Source of the DNA: Lederbergia galactosidilytica
Lineage (GTDB): Bacteria > Bacillota > Bacilli > Bacillales > Bacillaceae_C
Direction of reading: 5' to 3'
Assembly: GCF_017873565.1 (NCBI RefSeq)
Contig: NZ_JAGGKH010000003.1
Coordinates: 1-64,000 of the forward strand
Length of the DNA stretch: 64,000 nucleotides
The translations under genes and the position numbers were made by a program. The notes under the pieces were generated by a model. The model had not been told where the DNA came from. It ran no database searches and saw only the letters and a program-made list of their open reading frames with translations. Positions within the stretch are counted from its first letter, which is position 1, and each line of letters begins with the position of its first letter. This document shows, in pieces, positions 51,514 to 62,536 of this stretch.

Positions 51514-53526
51514 ATGAATAACAAAATTCATAAAGCTAAATTACTTCGTTTCAATTTTCTTATTTTCATTATTTTTTGTACGTTTATTTTGCTGATTATT
51601 AGATTGGGCTACTTGCAAATCACGAAAGGGGAAGATTTTGATCGTGAATTAAATCAAACAGATGTTGTAATTGTTGAGAAGCCTGTCCCAAGAGGCTCCG
51701 TTTATGATCGCCATCATCGGCTTTTGGTTGGAAATAGGGCGGTGGAGACCATTACTTATTTTCGGGATAACGATGTAACATCAGATGACATGCTAGAAAT
51801 AGCAGAAAACCTTACTAAATATATTTCCATTGATCATAATCAGCTTAAACTATATGATTTGCAGGCCTATTTCTTTGCTAAATATCCGGAGAGGATTAAC
51901 AAAAGACTTACGAAGGATGAACAACAATTAGAAAAAGGGGAGCTGTATGAAGCCCAACTGGCCAAGGTAACGGACCAAGACTTGGCTACTTTATCGGAAT
52001 CAGATAAAAGTGTTGCGATGATCTACAAAAAGATGAATAGTATATCAACATTTAATATAGGGACCATTAAAAATAAACAAGTAACAGACGAAGAAGTAGC
52101 AAAGGTCAGCGAAAATTTGTCACAATTACCAGGGATTGATGTCACGATAGACTGGGAAAGAGACTACCATGCAGGGGATATGTTAAGAAGTGTATTTGGT
52201 TCAGTTACAACGAAAGAGGTAGGATTGCCGAGTGATCAACAAGAATTATTACTAGCTAAGGATTATGCGTTAAATGATCGGGTCGGTAGTAGCTATCTTG
52301 AAAAGGGTTATGAAGATGTACTGAAAGGTGCGAAGGAACAATATGAACTTATCATAAACAAAGGTGAAAGAGATAAATCAGTTTTAAGAAGGGAAGGGAA
52401 AAAGGGGGACAATCTTGTATTAACTATTGATCTTGATTTTCAAAAAAAGCTAGAAGATATTGCTACCAATACATTAATTCAACGCCGAGGTAAATTGGCA
52501 GATCGCCTTTATATTGTTGCCACAAATCCCCAAAATGGTGAGATACTTGGCATGGTTGGAAAAAGGCTAAATATGACAACAGGTAAAGTAGAAGATGATA
52601 CATTGGGTGTGTTTAATTCTCAATATACAATGGGTTCAAGTATAAAGGGAGCTACTGTTCTTGCGGGCTATATGGATCAAGTTATTTCACTTGATGATAA
52701 TACATTAGTGGATAAACCACTTAAATTTGCAGAAACGAAATCGAAAAGTTCTTGGTTTAATCGAAATGGACGTGTGGTTTTAAATGATTTAAGTGCGTTA
52801 GAAACTTCTTCGAACTCTTATATGATGCAACTGGCTCTGCGTATGGGTGGCAAATACGATTATACATACGATGAAAGATTACAAATGGATAGTGAACAAG
52901 TTTTTAGAAAGCTAAGGTACTATTTAGCACAATTTGGACTTGGGGTTTTGACAGGAGTTGATCTACCAGGTGAAACCCCTGGTCTAAAAGGACTGGAATC
53001 AAATCCAGGGCTTGCTCTTGACCTTTCTTTCGGTCAATTTGACACCTATACCACTTTACAATTGAATCAATATATATCAACGATTGCAAATGGGGGTAAT
53101 CGGATTGCCCCAAGAATAGTAAAAGAGATAAGAGGAAATACAGATCAGGGAGAGATCGGTGAACTTAAAACATTATTTTCTCCGAAGATTTTGAATCATG
53201 TAGATATTGACGGAATTTATATCGATAGAGTTAAGTCTGGTTTATATAATGTCGTACATGGTAGTCATCAGCATGGTACAGGAAAAAGGCTTGCTCATTT
53301 ATCATATAAGGTTGCTGCTAAAACAGGAACAGCACAAGCTTTTTATTCGGGGCCTGTTCAATCTGCCAATATGAGGGCAGTATGGAATTTAACCTTTGTT
53401 GGATATGCTCCGGCTGATCATCCCGAGATTGCTGTTTCTGTTGCTTTGCCCTATATGGATACAGATAAAGAAGAGGCTATTCTCGATATCCCGCGCAAGG
53501 TATTTGATGCCTACTTCGAATCATAA
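51514..53526 (+). CDS. Class B penicillin-binding protein, PbpA/PbpH-like
   Basis: A 670-residue membrane-anchored transpeptidase: TM about 10-32, dimerisation domain with PRGSVYDRHHRLL, and a transpeptidase domain with S375SIK378, SSN and KTGTAQ. It resembles PBP2A/PbpH of B. subtilis, which act in cylindrical wall synthesis. ATG 51514 has AAAGGTG upstream. Own BlaI operator and blaR1 terminator in front: expression should follow beta-lactam exposure separately from the MecA-like gene. Confidence 0.93.
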   Translation: MNNKIHKAKLLRFNFLIFIIFCTFILLIIRLGYLQITKGEDFDRELNQTDVVIVEKPVPRGSVYDRHHRLLVGNRAVETITYFRDNDVTSDDMLEIAENLTKYISIDHNQLKLYDLQAYFFAKYPERINKRLTKDEQQLEKGELYEAQLAKVTDQDLATLSESDKSVAMIYKKMNSISTFNIGTIKNKQVTDEEVAKVSENLSQLPGIDVTIDWERDYHAGDMLRSVFGSVTTKEVGLPSDQQELLLAKDYALNDRVGSSYLEKGYEDVLKGAKEQYELIINKGERDKSVLRREGKKGDNLVLTIDLDFQKKLEDIATNTLIQRRGKLADRLYIVATNPQNGEILGMVGKRLNMTTGKVEDDTLGVFNSQYTMGSSIKGATVLAGYMDQVISLDDNTLVDKPLKFAETKSKSSWFNRNGRVVLNDLSALETSSNSYMMQLALRMGGKYDYTYDERLQMDSEQVFRKLRYYLAQFGLGVLTGVDLPGETPGLKGLESNPGLALDLSFGQFDTYTTLQLNQYISTIANGGNRIAPRIVKEIRGNTDQGEIGELKTLFSPKILNHVDIDGIYIDRVKSGLYNVVHGSHQHGTGKRLAHLSYKVAAKTGTAQAFYSGPVQSANMRAVWNLTFVGYAPADHPEIAVSVALPYMDTDKEEAILDIPRKVFDAYFES

Positions 53527-53551
53527 GATTGGAAGGAATTCCCTCACATTA

Positions 53552-53592
53552 AAAACCCGAAGGTCCGATTGAGGACCCCGGGTTAATTTTTA
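53552..53592. terminator. Bidirectional terminator between PBP and BCCT genes
   Basis: AACCCG..GGTCC/GGACC.CGGGTT stem with A-run before and T-run after, overlapping the end of the BCCT gene on the minus strand. Confidence 0.85.
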
Positions 53593-55149
53593 CACTTCTC
53601 TAGGCGTTTTCTTTTTTACCTTTTCTCGTTTTTTTTCCGGTTTTGGTTCTCTTGGCTTCCGGACAAGACCCAATTCCTTTTTCTCACGGGCTAATGCTTT
53701 ATAGAGAGAGAGCATCATTAAGATTATAATAATCGAGAATGGAAAAGCTACAATAATTAAAGCATTTTGCAATGCATCCAAGCCACCACTGTATAAGAGA
53801 ATAGCGGCCATTGCAGCTGAGATAATTCCCCACGAAAGCTTAACTATGTTCGGTGGTGTAAGGGAGCCATAGGTCGTTTGCATGCCTAAAACAAAGGTTG
53901 CTGAGTCTGCAGATGTGATAAAAAAGATTGCGACTAGAGCAATTCCGATTATTGATAAGAAAATGGAGAAAGGCATATCATGAAAGACAGCGAATAATAG
54001 CTCTTCTGTTGCAAATTGTGTTAGATCAACCGCTCCAGATTGTTGAACATCGATAGCTGTCGTGCCAAATACAGCAAACCAAATAAAGCTGACAATAGCT
54101 GGTAGCAATAGAACGCCGATAATAAATTCGCGAATGGTACGCCCTCGAGAAACTCTGGCGATAAAAATACCAACAAAAGGTGACCATGAAATAAACCATG
54201 CCCAATAAAAAATTGTCCAGTCATTGATCCACTCTCGATGGTTAGGAGAGAGTGGAGCGATTCGGAAGCTCATTTGGATGATATTTTGAATATAGGCTCC
54301 AATTGTATCAGTAAACATATTTAAAATAAATAAGCTAGGGCCAAGGATAAAGACCAAAACGAGTAAGATTACTGCTAAAACCATATTCGTATTGCTTAGG
54401 TACTTGATTCCTTTACTTAATCCTGACCAGGCGGACATCAAAAATAAGACTGTAACAATTGCGATGATGATGAGCTGGATCGGAAAAGAAATTGGAATAT
54501 CTAAAAGGTAAGCTAGTCCCCCATTTATTTGCGCAGCTCCAAAACCTAGAGTTGTCGACACCCCAATGACTGTAGCCAAAACAGCAAGAATGTCGATTAA
54601 TACAGCAACTCGGCCTTTTGAATACTTTCCTAATATGGGACTTAATGTTGCACTTATTAAGCCTGGTTGGTCTTTGCGGAAATTGAAAAAGGCTAAGCTT
54701 AATCCAACCAGTGCATAAATCGCCCATGTGTGGATTCCCCAATGAAAAAAGGCATAACGCATTGATTCTTTTAATGCGTCATCAGTGCCAGGCTCAGCAG
54801 TAGGGGGATAAATGGCAAAATGAGAGATAGGCTCTGCAGCTCCCCAGAAAACTAAGCCAATTCCCATACCGGCACTAAAGAGCATGGCAAACCATGAGAG
54901 CCTAGAAAATTCAGGTCTTTCATCTTGTTTTCCTAAACGAATGGTGCCTACAGGGCTAAAAATAAGAAAGATACAAAAAATAACAATGACGGAAACTAAA
55001 ATTAAATAATACCAACCAAATCGGGTTGTAATAAAATCCTTAATATTCGAGGTTGCGGCTTCAAAACTGTTAGGTGATACAACGCCATAAATTACCGCAA
55101 TAACTAAGATGGCAGCAGATATCCAAAATACATTCGAAATTTTCTTCAT
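53590..55149 (-). CDS. BCCT family transporter (glycine betaine/choline/carnitine type)
   Basis: A 519-residue secondary transporter with 12 membrane segments. Family signature [18 protein letters not shown] (about residues 94-111) and the [30 protein letters not shown] segment are present. The C-terminus is long, Lys/Glu/Pro-rich and cytoplasmic, as in osmosensing members. It probably imports compatible solutes with Na+. Encoded 12 bases behind the nucleotidyltransferase gene. GAAAGGAAAAC precedes the ATG. Confidence 0.93.
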   Translation of the reverse strand: MKKISNVFWISAAILVIAVIYGVVSPNSFEAATSNIKDFITTRFGWYYLILVSVIVIFCIFLIFSPVGTIRLGKQDERPEFSRLSWFAMLFSAGMGIGLVFWGAAEPISHFAIYPPTAEPGTDDALKESMRYAFFHWGIHTWAIYALVGLSLAFFNFRKDQPGLISATLSPILGKYSKGRVAVLIDILAVLATVIGVSTTLGFGAAQINGGLAYLLDIPISFPIQLIIIAIVTVLFLMSAWSGLSKGIKYLSNTNMVLAVILLVLVFILGPSLFILNMFTDTIGAYIQNIIQMSFRIAPLSPNHREWINDWTIFYWAWFISWSPFVGIFIARVSRGRTIREFIIGVLLLPAIVSFIWFAVFGTTAIDVQQSGAVDLTQFATEELLFAVFHDMPFSIFLSIIGIALVAIFFITSADSATFVLGMQTTYGSLTPPNIVKLSWGIISAAMAAILLYSGGLDALQNALIIVAFPFSIIIILMMLSLYKALAREKKELGLVRKPREPKPEKKREKVKKKTPREV

Positions 55150-55161
55150 GCCGTTTTCCTT

Positions 55162-55818
55162 TCATTTAAAAGTTTTCATTTTTCCACCATAACAATGATT
55201 GAGGTCTTTTTCAAATGACTTGTTTGCATAAAACAGCAAATTTCGATAATCTTCCTCTGTATCAACATCATAAAAAAGCCTTGTATTTTCGATGATAAGT
55301 CTTTTTCCGTGAAAAGCTTTATTTTTTAAAAAAGCCTTAGCACCTTTATCTCCTTCCAATGTTTTGATCCTTGGAAACATTGTGGCAGAAAATAAAATGG
55401 GAGGCATGGTAATTCCGGCTGTAGATGATGCTACAAAATCTAATGAAGTTTCATTTTTAAAACAAGTAATAAGTTGCTCAATTAGTTTTTTTGAAATAAA
55501 GGGTTGATCGGCAAGTAAAACGATAATGGCATCCATCTTTGCGATATTGGCATGCTTCACACCCCATTTCAAAGATTCCGCCTGTCCTCGCGCTGCAGTT
55601 GGACATTCAATAAACATACATTTTTTATTTATCAGCAAATCTTGGTCTACCCAAGTATGATTGCCAATGGTGATCACGTATATTGTAGTTAATGAAGATT
55701 GTACAGCTTCACGTAAAGCCATACTGCCAATGGTTGTATTGTGGATAGGTAAGGTTAGCTTTTGTTTTCCCATTCGCATACTTTTACCAGCTGCTAAATA
55801 AACTCCGCCAATTTTCAT
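55162..55818 (-). CDS. MobA/PucB-like molybdenum cofactor nucleotidyltransferase
   Basis: A 218-residue NTP-transferase: AAGKSMRMGKQKL is the nucleotide loop, LADQPFI the metal-binding Asp motif, and GDKGAKAFL a later conserved stretch. The closest group transfers CMP to molybdopterin (MocA) for enzymes such as xanthine dehydrogenase; PucB is the Bacillus example. It overlaps the xdhC remnant by 4 bases (ATGA), which supports a common role in molybdoenzyme maturation. No dehydrogenase structural gene is in the window. Confidence 0.85.
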   Translation of the reverse strand: MKIGGVYLAAGKSMRMGKQKLTLPIHNTTIGSMALREAVQSSLTTIYVITIGNHTWVDQDLLINKKCMFIECPTAARGQAESLKWGVKHANIAKMDAIIVLLADQPFISKKLIEQLITCFKNETSLDFVASSTAGITMPPILFSATMFPRIKTLEGDKGAKAFLKNKAFHGKRLIIENTRLFYDVDTEEDYRNLLFYANKSFEKDLNHCYGGKMKTFK

Positions 55819-56640
55819 TTTATCTTTCCTCGTTGCACGGCAATTAATTCAGCAATAATGCTAATGGCAATCTCTGTAGGTCCTTCAGCACCGATTGCGA
55901 GTCCGACAGGGGTATAAAGATGGTTAGGAAAAGGACTGTCCAACAATAAACGTTTCGTTCTGTTTTTGGAACCTAAAATTCCCAAGTAGCGAAGCTTCTT
56001 ATCTTGTAGCTGCGCAAGGATTTGAGTATCTTGCTGAAAGTCATGTGTCATTATAATGATGAAATCCCATTCGGAAAAAACTACATCTCTTGTAAGATCT
56101 GAAAGATTGCCAATAGTTAAAGAATCGGCATCTGGAAAATACTGTTTTTGCCCATAAGTTTCCCGCCAATCTAGCACATGAACGGAAAATCCAGCCCAAG
56201 CAGCTAATCCTGTAAGAGGCCGAGCATCTAGTCCTGCCCCAAAAATATACAGATATGGCTTAGGCCAGATCATTTGGTAATAATAGGGCTGATCATTAAT
56301 CGTTTTGATGCCATTTACGTGTGAGTAAGGGCAATTAAATAGATCAAGGAAGATAGAGGGCTGATCAGCTGTATAAAGTTGAAAATCATCATAATCTAGT
56401 AAGGATTGCACATATAAAACAGGTTTGCGTTTTTGCAAAGAATAGGAGATTTCGAAAAACATTTGGCGCAAAGAAGAATCAATATCCTGAAGTAAAACAG
56501 TAATTTCTCCATTGCATCCCGCACCTTTTCCCCAACCGAGATCATCCTCGGAACTTAAATCATAGACTAGCGTTTTCATTGTTCGTGCAGTGTAAATAGC
56601 TGCCGATTGTTCCCGTATATCTTGTTCAAGGCAGCCTCCA
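55815..56640 (-). pseudogene. XdhC/PucA family protein, 5' end lost at a rearrangement junction
   Basis: From the GGCLEQDI motif to the C-terminus this is a normal XdhC/CoxI protein (about 270 residues): ...YLYIFGAGLDARPL starts the Rossmann domain, followed by VLDWRE and GILGSKNR. The usual first 60-65 residues of the XdhC domain are absent. The frame stays open upstream to 56840, but only because it is the antisense of a Gln-rich coding region (Leu/Val-rich nonsense), with no ribosome binding site. XdhC inserts sulfurated Mo cofactor into xanthine dehydrogenase; this copy is probably not functional. Confidence 0.75.
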
Positions 56641-56992
56641 GCAAGAGCTTCAACAAAAACAGCAAGAACTAGAGCAAAATCAACTTCAGATTGAGGAACA
56701 ATTTCAAAATCAAAAAAAGCAAGCACAAGAGACGATTCAGCAGGCAAGTCAGACATTACAACAAAATTTGACAACAATGGATCAGTTAGCCATGAAACAA
56801 ACAGAACAACAATTGCAACAAGCCACCCAACAACTAACACAAATGCAAGGACTGGCTGTTGAACAAGCTACAACAGCCACCCAGCAACAATTAGAACAGG
56901 TGCAACAGCAAATTGAACAGGCTGCTCAAACCTTGCAATTAATCGAAAGTTTACAGAGTGGCAATAATAGTTTTAAAAAGGGTTTAGATTAG
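56641..56992 (+). pseudogene. Gln-rich coiled-coil protein, 3' fragment
   Basis: The plus-strand frame reads LQQELQQKQQELEQNQLQIE and continues as about 118 Gln-rich residues to the stop at 56990-56992 (ending NNSFKKGLD). It is strongly coiled-coil-like. There is no start codon before an internal TTG at 56768, which lacks a ribosome binding site; further upstream the frame runs into antisense xdhC sequence. It is the 3' end of a gene whose 5' part was lost at the junction near 56640. No family recognised. Confidence 0.6.
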
Positions 56993-57041
56993 TTAGATGT
57001 AGGCGATCTTTAACCATGCAAAAGAGACCAGAATATGATAC

Positions 57042-57047
57042 TATAAT
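57042..57047 (+). promoter_or_regulatory. -10 element of the glpD promoter
   Basis: TATAAT at 57042-57047, just before the leader terminator. The -35 region is poor, so an activator or upstream elements may be needed. Confidence 0.45.
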
Positions 57048-57074
57048 AGTAAGTTCATAAATGGTTGGAGATGC

Positions 57075-57133
57075 AGAGAGACCGAGCAACACTATTGTCT
57101 TAATTTATAGTGTTTGTTTGTGTCTCTTTTTTT
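57075..57133 (+). terminator. glpD leader terminator (GlpP-controlled)
   Basis: Outer stem AGAGAC/GTCTCT, inner stem ACACTAT/ATAGTGT, followed by seven T residues, all upstream of the glpD start codon. GGAGATGCAGAGAGACCGAG at its 5' side resembles the B. subtilis glpD leader. In Bacillus, GlpP with glycerol-3-phosphate lets RNA polymerase read through; glpP is encoded at 59467. Confidence 0.8.
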
Positions 57134-57259
57134 GCGTCTTTTTTAATTGGAGAGGTAAGTAGGGTTTTGGCTAATCGTGGCTTTGCTAAGGGAAGTTCAT
57201 AGGCTGTCGCTATTTTAGTCGTCCGCTTGCGTTTTCCTAATAAAGGGAGGAATGACACT

Positions 57260-58918
57260 ATGAAAGAATTTTCGGGTTTAAACAGAGTGGATGTTTTGAC
57301 CAAGTTGGAACAAGGGAGTTTCGATTTACTTGTTATTGGTGGAGGCATAACAGGCGCGGGAATCGCTCTAGATGCAGCTACGAGAGGCTTGAAAGTAGCA
57401 CTCGTAGAAATGAATGATTTTGCATCAGGTACTTCAAGCCGTTCAACCAAATTAGTGCATGGTGGATTACGTTATTTAAAGCAGTTTGAAATTAAGGAAG
57501 TAGCTGACCTCGGAAAAGAACGAGCGATTGTCTACGAAAATGGTCCACATGTGACCACACCTGAATGGATGTTACTTCCTTTTCATACAGGAGGCACGTT
57601 TGGGAAATTCACCACTTCTGTTGGATTAATGGTGTATGACTTTTTAGCTGGCGTAAAAAAGTCAGAAAGAAGAAAGATGCTTTCCATTGATGAAACTTTA
57701 GCGAAGGTCCCGTTCATTAAAAAGGCTGGTTTAAAAGGCAGTGGCTATTATGTTGAATATCGGACAGATGATGCACGCTTAACGATTGAGGTTATGAAGG
57801 CGGCTGTGCAAAAAGGTGCTACGGTTGTCAATTATGCGCAGGCAGATAAATTTTTATATAATAACGAAGGGCAAGCAATCGGGATCGAAGTACAAGATCG
57901 TCTTAGTGAAAAGCGTGTGACTGTAAAGGCGAGCAAAATTGTCAATGCAACAGGTCCGTGGGTAGATGATTTGCGTGAAATGGATGGTTCCAAAACTGAG
58001 AAGCATTTACGTTTGTCTAAAGGTGTGCATATTGTTTTTGATGAATCAATCTTTCCATTACATCAAGCCGTATACTTTGATACTCCTGATGGTCGGATGG
58101 TGTTTGCCATTCCACGCAATGGTAAAACTTATGTCGGTACAACAGACACGTTTTTTGAAGGGGATCCAGCAGAGATGTATGCAACCCAAGAAGACCGTAG
58201 TTATTTATTAAAAGCTATTTTATCTATGTTTCCTGATTTAAAGGTATCAGATTCTGATATAGAATCTAGTTGGGCTGGAGTACGTCCTTTAATCCATGAG
58301 GAAGGTAAGGCCCCATCGGAAATCTCTCGGAAAGATGAAATTTGGGAATCGAATAGTGGTCTAATTACCATTGCAGGTGGAAAATTAACTGGTTACCGTA
58401 AGATGGCAGAAACTGTGGTAAATTTAGTTGTAAGTAAATTAAACCAGAGAGACTCTAATCATTTTGCAGCTTGTCAAACAAGAAATCTGCCTATTTCGGG
58501 TGGGGATATGGGGGGGGCCTCCCGTCTAGATGCATTTATTCAAGAAAAAGGTAAAATAGCAGAAAGTTATGGATTGTCAGAGGAAGAAGGCCGTAAACTG
58601 GCGAAGTTATATGGTACAAATGTGGATACTGTTTTAGAGTACTTGCCGAAACAAAAAGGAGAACTGCCTGTTACAATGCATGCCCAACTTTTATATGCAA
58701 TCCACCATGAAATGACAGTTCAACCAGTAGACTTCTTTATCCGGAGAACAGGGGAGTTATTATTTGAAGTTGGCTTGGTCCATCAGTGGAAAGACGCTGT
58801 TATCAAGGAAATGGCTTCAATATTTACCTGGTCTGAAACAGAATGCAAAAGAGCAGAGGAAGCATTAGAACATGAACTTAAACATGCAACTGGTACAGCT
58901 GCTACGATAAAAGAGTAA
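57260..58918 (+). CDS. glpD: Aerobic glycerol-3-phosphate dehydrogenase
   Basis: A 552-residue membrane-associated flavoenzyme that oxidises glycerol-3-phosphate to dihydroxyacetone phosphate. FAD-binding motif VIGGGITGAGIALDAATRG (about residues 23-41), SSRSTKLVHGGLRYL, and C-terminal DAO_C domain. ATG 57260 is chosen because GGGAGG precedes it. The leader contains the antitermination target, so it is regulated by GlpP and glycerol-3-phosphate. Confidence 0.96.
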   Translation: MKEFSGLNRVDVLTKLEQGSFDLLVIGGGITGAGIALDAATRGLKVALVEMNDFASGTSSRSTKLVHGGLRYLKQFEIKEVADLGKERAIVYENGPHVTTPEWMLLPFHTGGTFGKFTTSVGLMVYDFLAGVKKSERRKMLSIDETLAKVPFIKKAGLKGSGYYVEYRTDDARLTIEVMKAAVQKGATVVNYAQADKFLYNNEGQAIGIEVQDRLSEKRVTVKASKIVNATGPWVDDLREMDGSKTEKHLRLSKGVHIVFDESIFPLHQAVYFDTPDGRMVFAIPRNGKTYVGTTDTFFEGDPAEMYATQEDRSYLLKAILSMFPDLKVSDSDIESSWAGVRPLIHEEGKAPSEISRKDEIWESNSGLITIAGGKLTGYRKMAETVVNLVVSKLNQRDSNHFAACQTRNLPISGGDMGGASRLDAFIQEKGKIAESYGLSEEEGRKLAKLYGTNVDTVLEYLPKQKGELPVTMHAQLLYAIHHEMTVQPVDFFIRRTGELLFEVGLVHQWKDAVIKEMASIFTWSETECKRAEEALEHELKHATGTAATIKE

Positions 58919-59075
58919 TGGCATGATGCATGATAAGATTGACTCTGAAAAACGAAACGAGAGACCATTTTAATATTTTATATAAATGAGTCCATTTCAT
59001 CATTGCTTATTAATGATCCATACAATGTTATTGTTAAAGGAGATTGAATTGTTAGTCCATGTATTCCTTAACTTA

Positions 59076-59202
59076 GTTGATTGGAGCGGAAGGTGGCGAC
59101 TCCGGGGGATTAGCGTGACAGGTGAGATTCCGCAGTAGCATATAGCGACGAGGAAGCTCACCGCACGCCCCCCCGGAAAGCCTCCACCTAGCGTAAATCA
59201 AC
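59076..59202. repeat. Structured intergenic repeat of Bacillaceae type
   Basis: A 127-base GC-rich island bounded by GTTGATT and AATCAAC. Internal complementary parts such as GGAGCGGAAGGTGG/CCTCCACCT and GGTGAG/CTCACC would fold into a branched RNA or DNA structure. The layout is that of multicopy intergenic repeats of Bacillus and relatives (from memory). Only one full copy is in the window. Confidence 0.65.
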
Positions 59203-59261
59203 GTTGTTCGGATTTGAAGGCTAAAATCTCTATTATAAAATTGATTCAAATAGCTAAATGA

Positions 59262-59323
59262 GAGCAGAAGACACGGGATTTCAGATTAGACCGGTTGCTC
59301 GTGAAAAAGACTGCCTTCTGCTC
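59262..59323 (+). promoter_or_regulatory. Long hairpin in the glpP-glpK leader
   Basis: Arms GAGCAGAAG (59262-59270) and CTTCTGCTC (59315-59323) with an inner CACG/CGTG pair. No U-tract follows. It may be an RNA element of the glycerol regulon or a weak terminator. Confidence 0.4.
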
Positions 59324-59466
59324 AAGAACCAATATGTACATAAGGTAATTATTTATATTCTAATGAATGGCTCTTTTTAAAAAGGATGGGAAAGGATAAA
59401 TTTGGCCTAATACCTGAGCTGGAAAACGGGTGTTTGTGCTTTTTTATGAAAGGAAGGGGTAATGTC

Positions 59467-60042
59467 GTGGCTTTCCATGAACAGAAAGTATTACCTGCAT
59501 TAAGAGATTTGCGGAATTTCGAACATATTTTAGATAGTCATTATGAATATTTTGTTCTACTGGAAGTACGTATTAGTAATCTCAAAAAAATTATCCATGC
59601 AGCTAAAAAACGTGGGAAAAAGGTTCTTGTTCATGTTGATTTAATTCAAGGCTTGAATACAGATGATTATGCAGCAGAATTTATTTGTAATGATATAAAA
59701 CCAGCGGGGATAATTTCTACAAGGTCAAATATGATTTTAAAAGCAAAAGCGAAAGGGATTTTAGCGATTCAAAGAACGTTCCTCTTGGATACGATTGCCC
59801 TAAAAAAGAGCTATATGCTAATTGAACGAACAAAACCCGATTATATTGAAGTTTTACCGGGAGTAGTGCCAGAGCTAATTCGTGAAATACAGGAGCATAC
59901 AGGATGTAAAATTATTTCTGGTGGCCTAATTCGGACGGTAGAGCAAGTACAAGCGGCATTAGAGGCCGGTGCAGAAGCAGTAACAACGTCTGAAATGGAA
60001 CTGTGGGAAGCTTTTGAAAAAGCTGTAAACGATACAGAATAA
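59467..60042 (+). CDS. glpP: Glycerol-3-phosphate-responsive antiterminator
   Basis: A 191-residue RNA-binding regulator with TIM-barrel-like fold: LVHVDLIQGLNTDDYAAEF, DIKPAGIISTRSN, PDYIEVLPGVVPELI and GGLIRTVEQVQAALEAGAEAVTTS are the family motifs. GTG 59467 is chosen because GGAAGGGG precedes it and the resulting length matches GlpP of B. subtilis (192); an in-frame upstream start at 59386 would add 27 atypical residues. It acts on the glpD leader. glpK follows 24 bases later. Confidence 0.93.
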   Translation: MAFHEQKVLPALRDLRNFEHILDSHYEYFVLLEVRISNLKKIIHAAKKRGKKVLVHVDLIQGLNTDDYAAEFICNDIKPAGIISTRSNMILKAKAKGILAIQRTFLLDTIALKKSYMLIERTKPDYIEVLPGVVPELIREIQEHTGCKIISGGLIRTVEQVQAALEAGAEAVTTSEMELWEAFEKAVNDTE

Positions 60043-60054
60043 TGGATAAATTAG

Positions 60055-61557
<1,503 letters not shown>

Positions 61558-61627
61558 ATACAGACTATTAATAGGCACATGCATCCAGAATTTTTAGAAC
61601 AATAAGGTATGCTTTTTATTAAAAAAG

Positions 61628-61667
61628 TGTATACGAAGTATTCCTGACTTCGTATACATTTTTTTAG
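61628..61667 (+). terminator. Terminator of glpP-glpK
   Basis: Perfect 11-bp stem GTATACGAAGT/ACTTCGTATAC with loop ATTCCTG, followed by a long T-run. Confidence 0.93.
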
Positions 61668-61709
61668 GTTATCATCTGTCTGATTTTTAAAAAAACACCT
61701 TGCTCAATA

Positions 61710-61738
61710 TTGCACAATCTCCCTTGATCGTATATATT
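61710..61738 (+). promoter_or_regulatory. Sigma-A promoter of the SDR gene
   Basis: TTGCAC at 61710-61715, 17 bases, TATATT at 61733-61738; the start codon is 40 bases downstream. Confidence 0.6.
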
Positions 61739-61777
61739 AAAGATAAGGGATCCCAATAAAAATGGAGGTGCTGGAAA

Positions 61778-62536
61778 ATGAAATTAAAAGATAAAGTTGC
61801 TATTGTGACAGGTGCTGGATCAGGAATGGGAAAAGCAATCGCGGTCTTATATGCAAAAGAAGGGGCTAAAGTGATTGCGAGTGATATCAACAGAGAAACA
61901 GTGAAAGCGGTTGTAGACGAGATTAAGGAAGCCGGTGGACAAGCTTCTGCTGTTATAGCGAATGTCGCTAAGGAAGAGGATATTGAAAACATGGTGGATG
62001 TAGCATTAAAAGAATATGGCACTGTAGATATTTTAGTGAATAACGCAGGGATTATGGATAACTTTGTGCCGGCTGCTAATGTGACAGATGAATTATGGGA
62101 ACGTGTTATGTCCATTAATACAACAGGTGTGATGCGAGCGATCCGTAAAGTATTGCCTATTTTTCAAGAAAAGCAAAGTGGAGTGATTATTAATAATGCT
62201 TCCATTGGAGGTCTTTATGGGTCAAGAGCTGGTGCTGCCTACACCGCATCGAAGCATGCTGTCATTGGCTTAACGAAAAATGTTGCTTTTCAATATGCAG
62301 AATTCGGTATTCGTTGTAATGCAATTGCTCCAGGTGGAGTTGAAACAAATATCGGCTCAACAATAAATAATCCAGATCCATTTGGAATGAAGAAGGCAAT
62401 GAGTGGAGCCGAATTCAACCCGAAAAATGGGAAGCCAGAAGAAATTGCTACCATTGCTCTTTTCCTTGGTTCACGTGATTCAGACTTTGTAAATGGTGTA
62501 GTAATTACAGCTGATGGTGGTTGGACGGCTTATTAA
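61778..62536 (+). CDS. SDR family oxidoreductase (3-oxoacyl-ACP reductase-like)
   Basis: A 252-residue NAD(P)-dependent dehydrogenase: TGAGSGMGKAI cofactor motif (with Met in place of the usual Ile), NNAG, catalytic Ser in NNASIGG, Tyr and Lys in YTASKHAVIG, PGGVETNI. The insertion SGAEFNPKNGKPEEI near residue 207 is seen in glucose-1-dehydrogenase-like SDRs. Substrate unknown. GGAGG precedes the ATG. Single gene. Confidence 0.92.
   Translation: MKLKDKVAIVTGAGSGMGKAIAVLYAKEGAKVIASDINRETVKAVVDEIKEAGGQASAVIANVAKEEDIENMVDVALKEYGTVDILVNNAGIMDNFVPAANVTDELWERVMSINTTGVMRAIRKVLPIFQEKQSGVIINNASIGGLYGSRAGAAYTASKHAVIGLTKNVAFQYAEFGIRCNAIAPGGVETNIGSTINNPDPFGMKKAMSGAEFNPKNGKPEEIATIALFLGSRDSDFVNGVVITADGGWTAY

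Larger units (their letters stand above)
58919..59466. other. Intergenic region between glpD and glpP
   Basis: About 550 bases: a structured repeat (59076-59202), a long hairpin in the glpP leader (59262-59323), and the ribosome binding site GGAAGGGG before GTG 59467. No glpF gene is present here. Confidence 0.6.

Noticed and set aside
56643-56840. Upstream part of the long xdhC reading frame as a new N-terminal domain
   Set aside because: Its Leu/Val-rich composition is exactly what antisense of CAA/CAG-rich coding gives, and no ribosome binding site is present.
60024-60042. cre-like TGTAAACGATACAG at the end of glpP
   Set aside because: The right half does not fit the cre consensus, and it lies inside the coding sequence.
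61628-61667. loxP-like ACTTCGTATA arms
   Set aside because: The arms are in terminator order with a 7-base loop and a long T-run just after glpK. The spacing and orientation are wrong for a recombination site.
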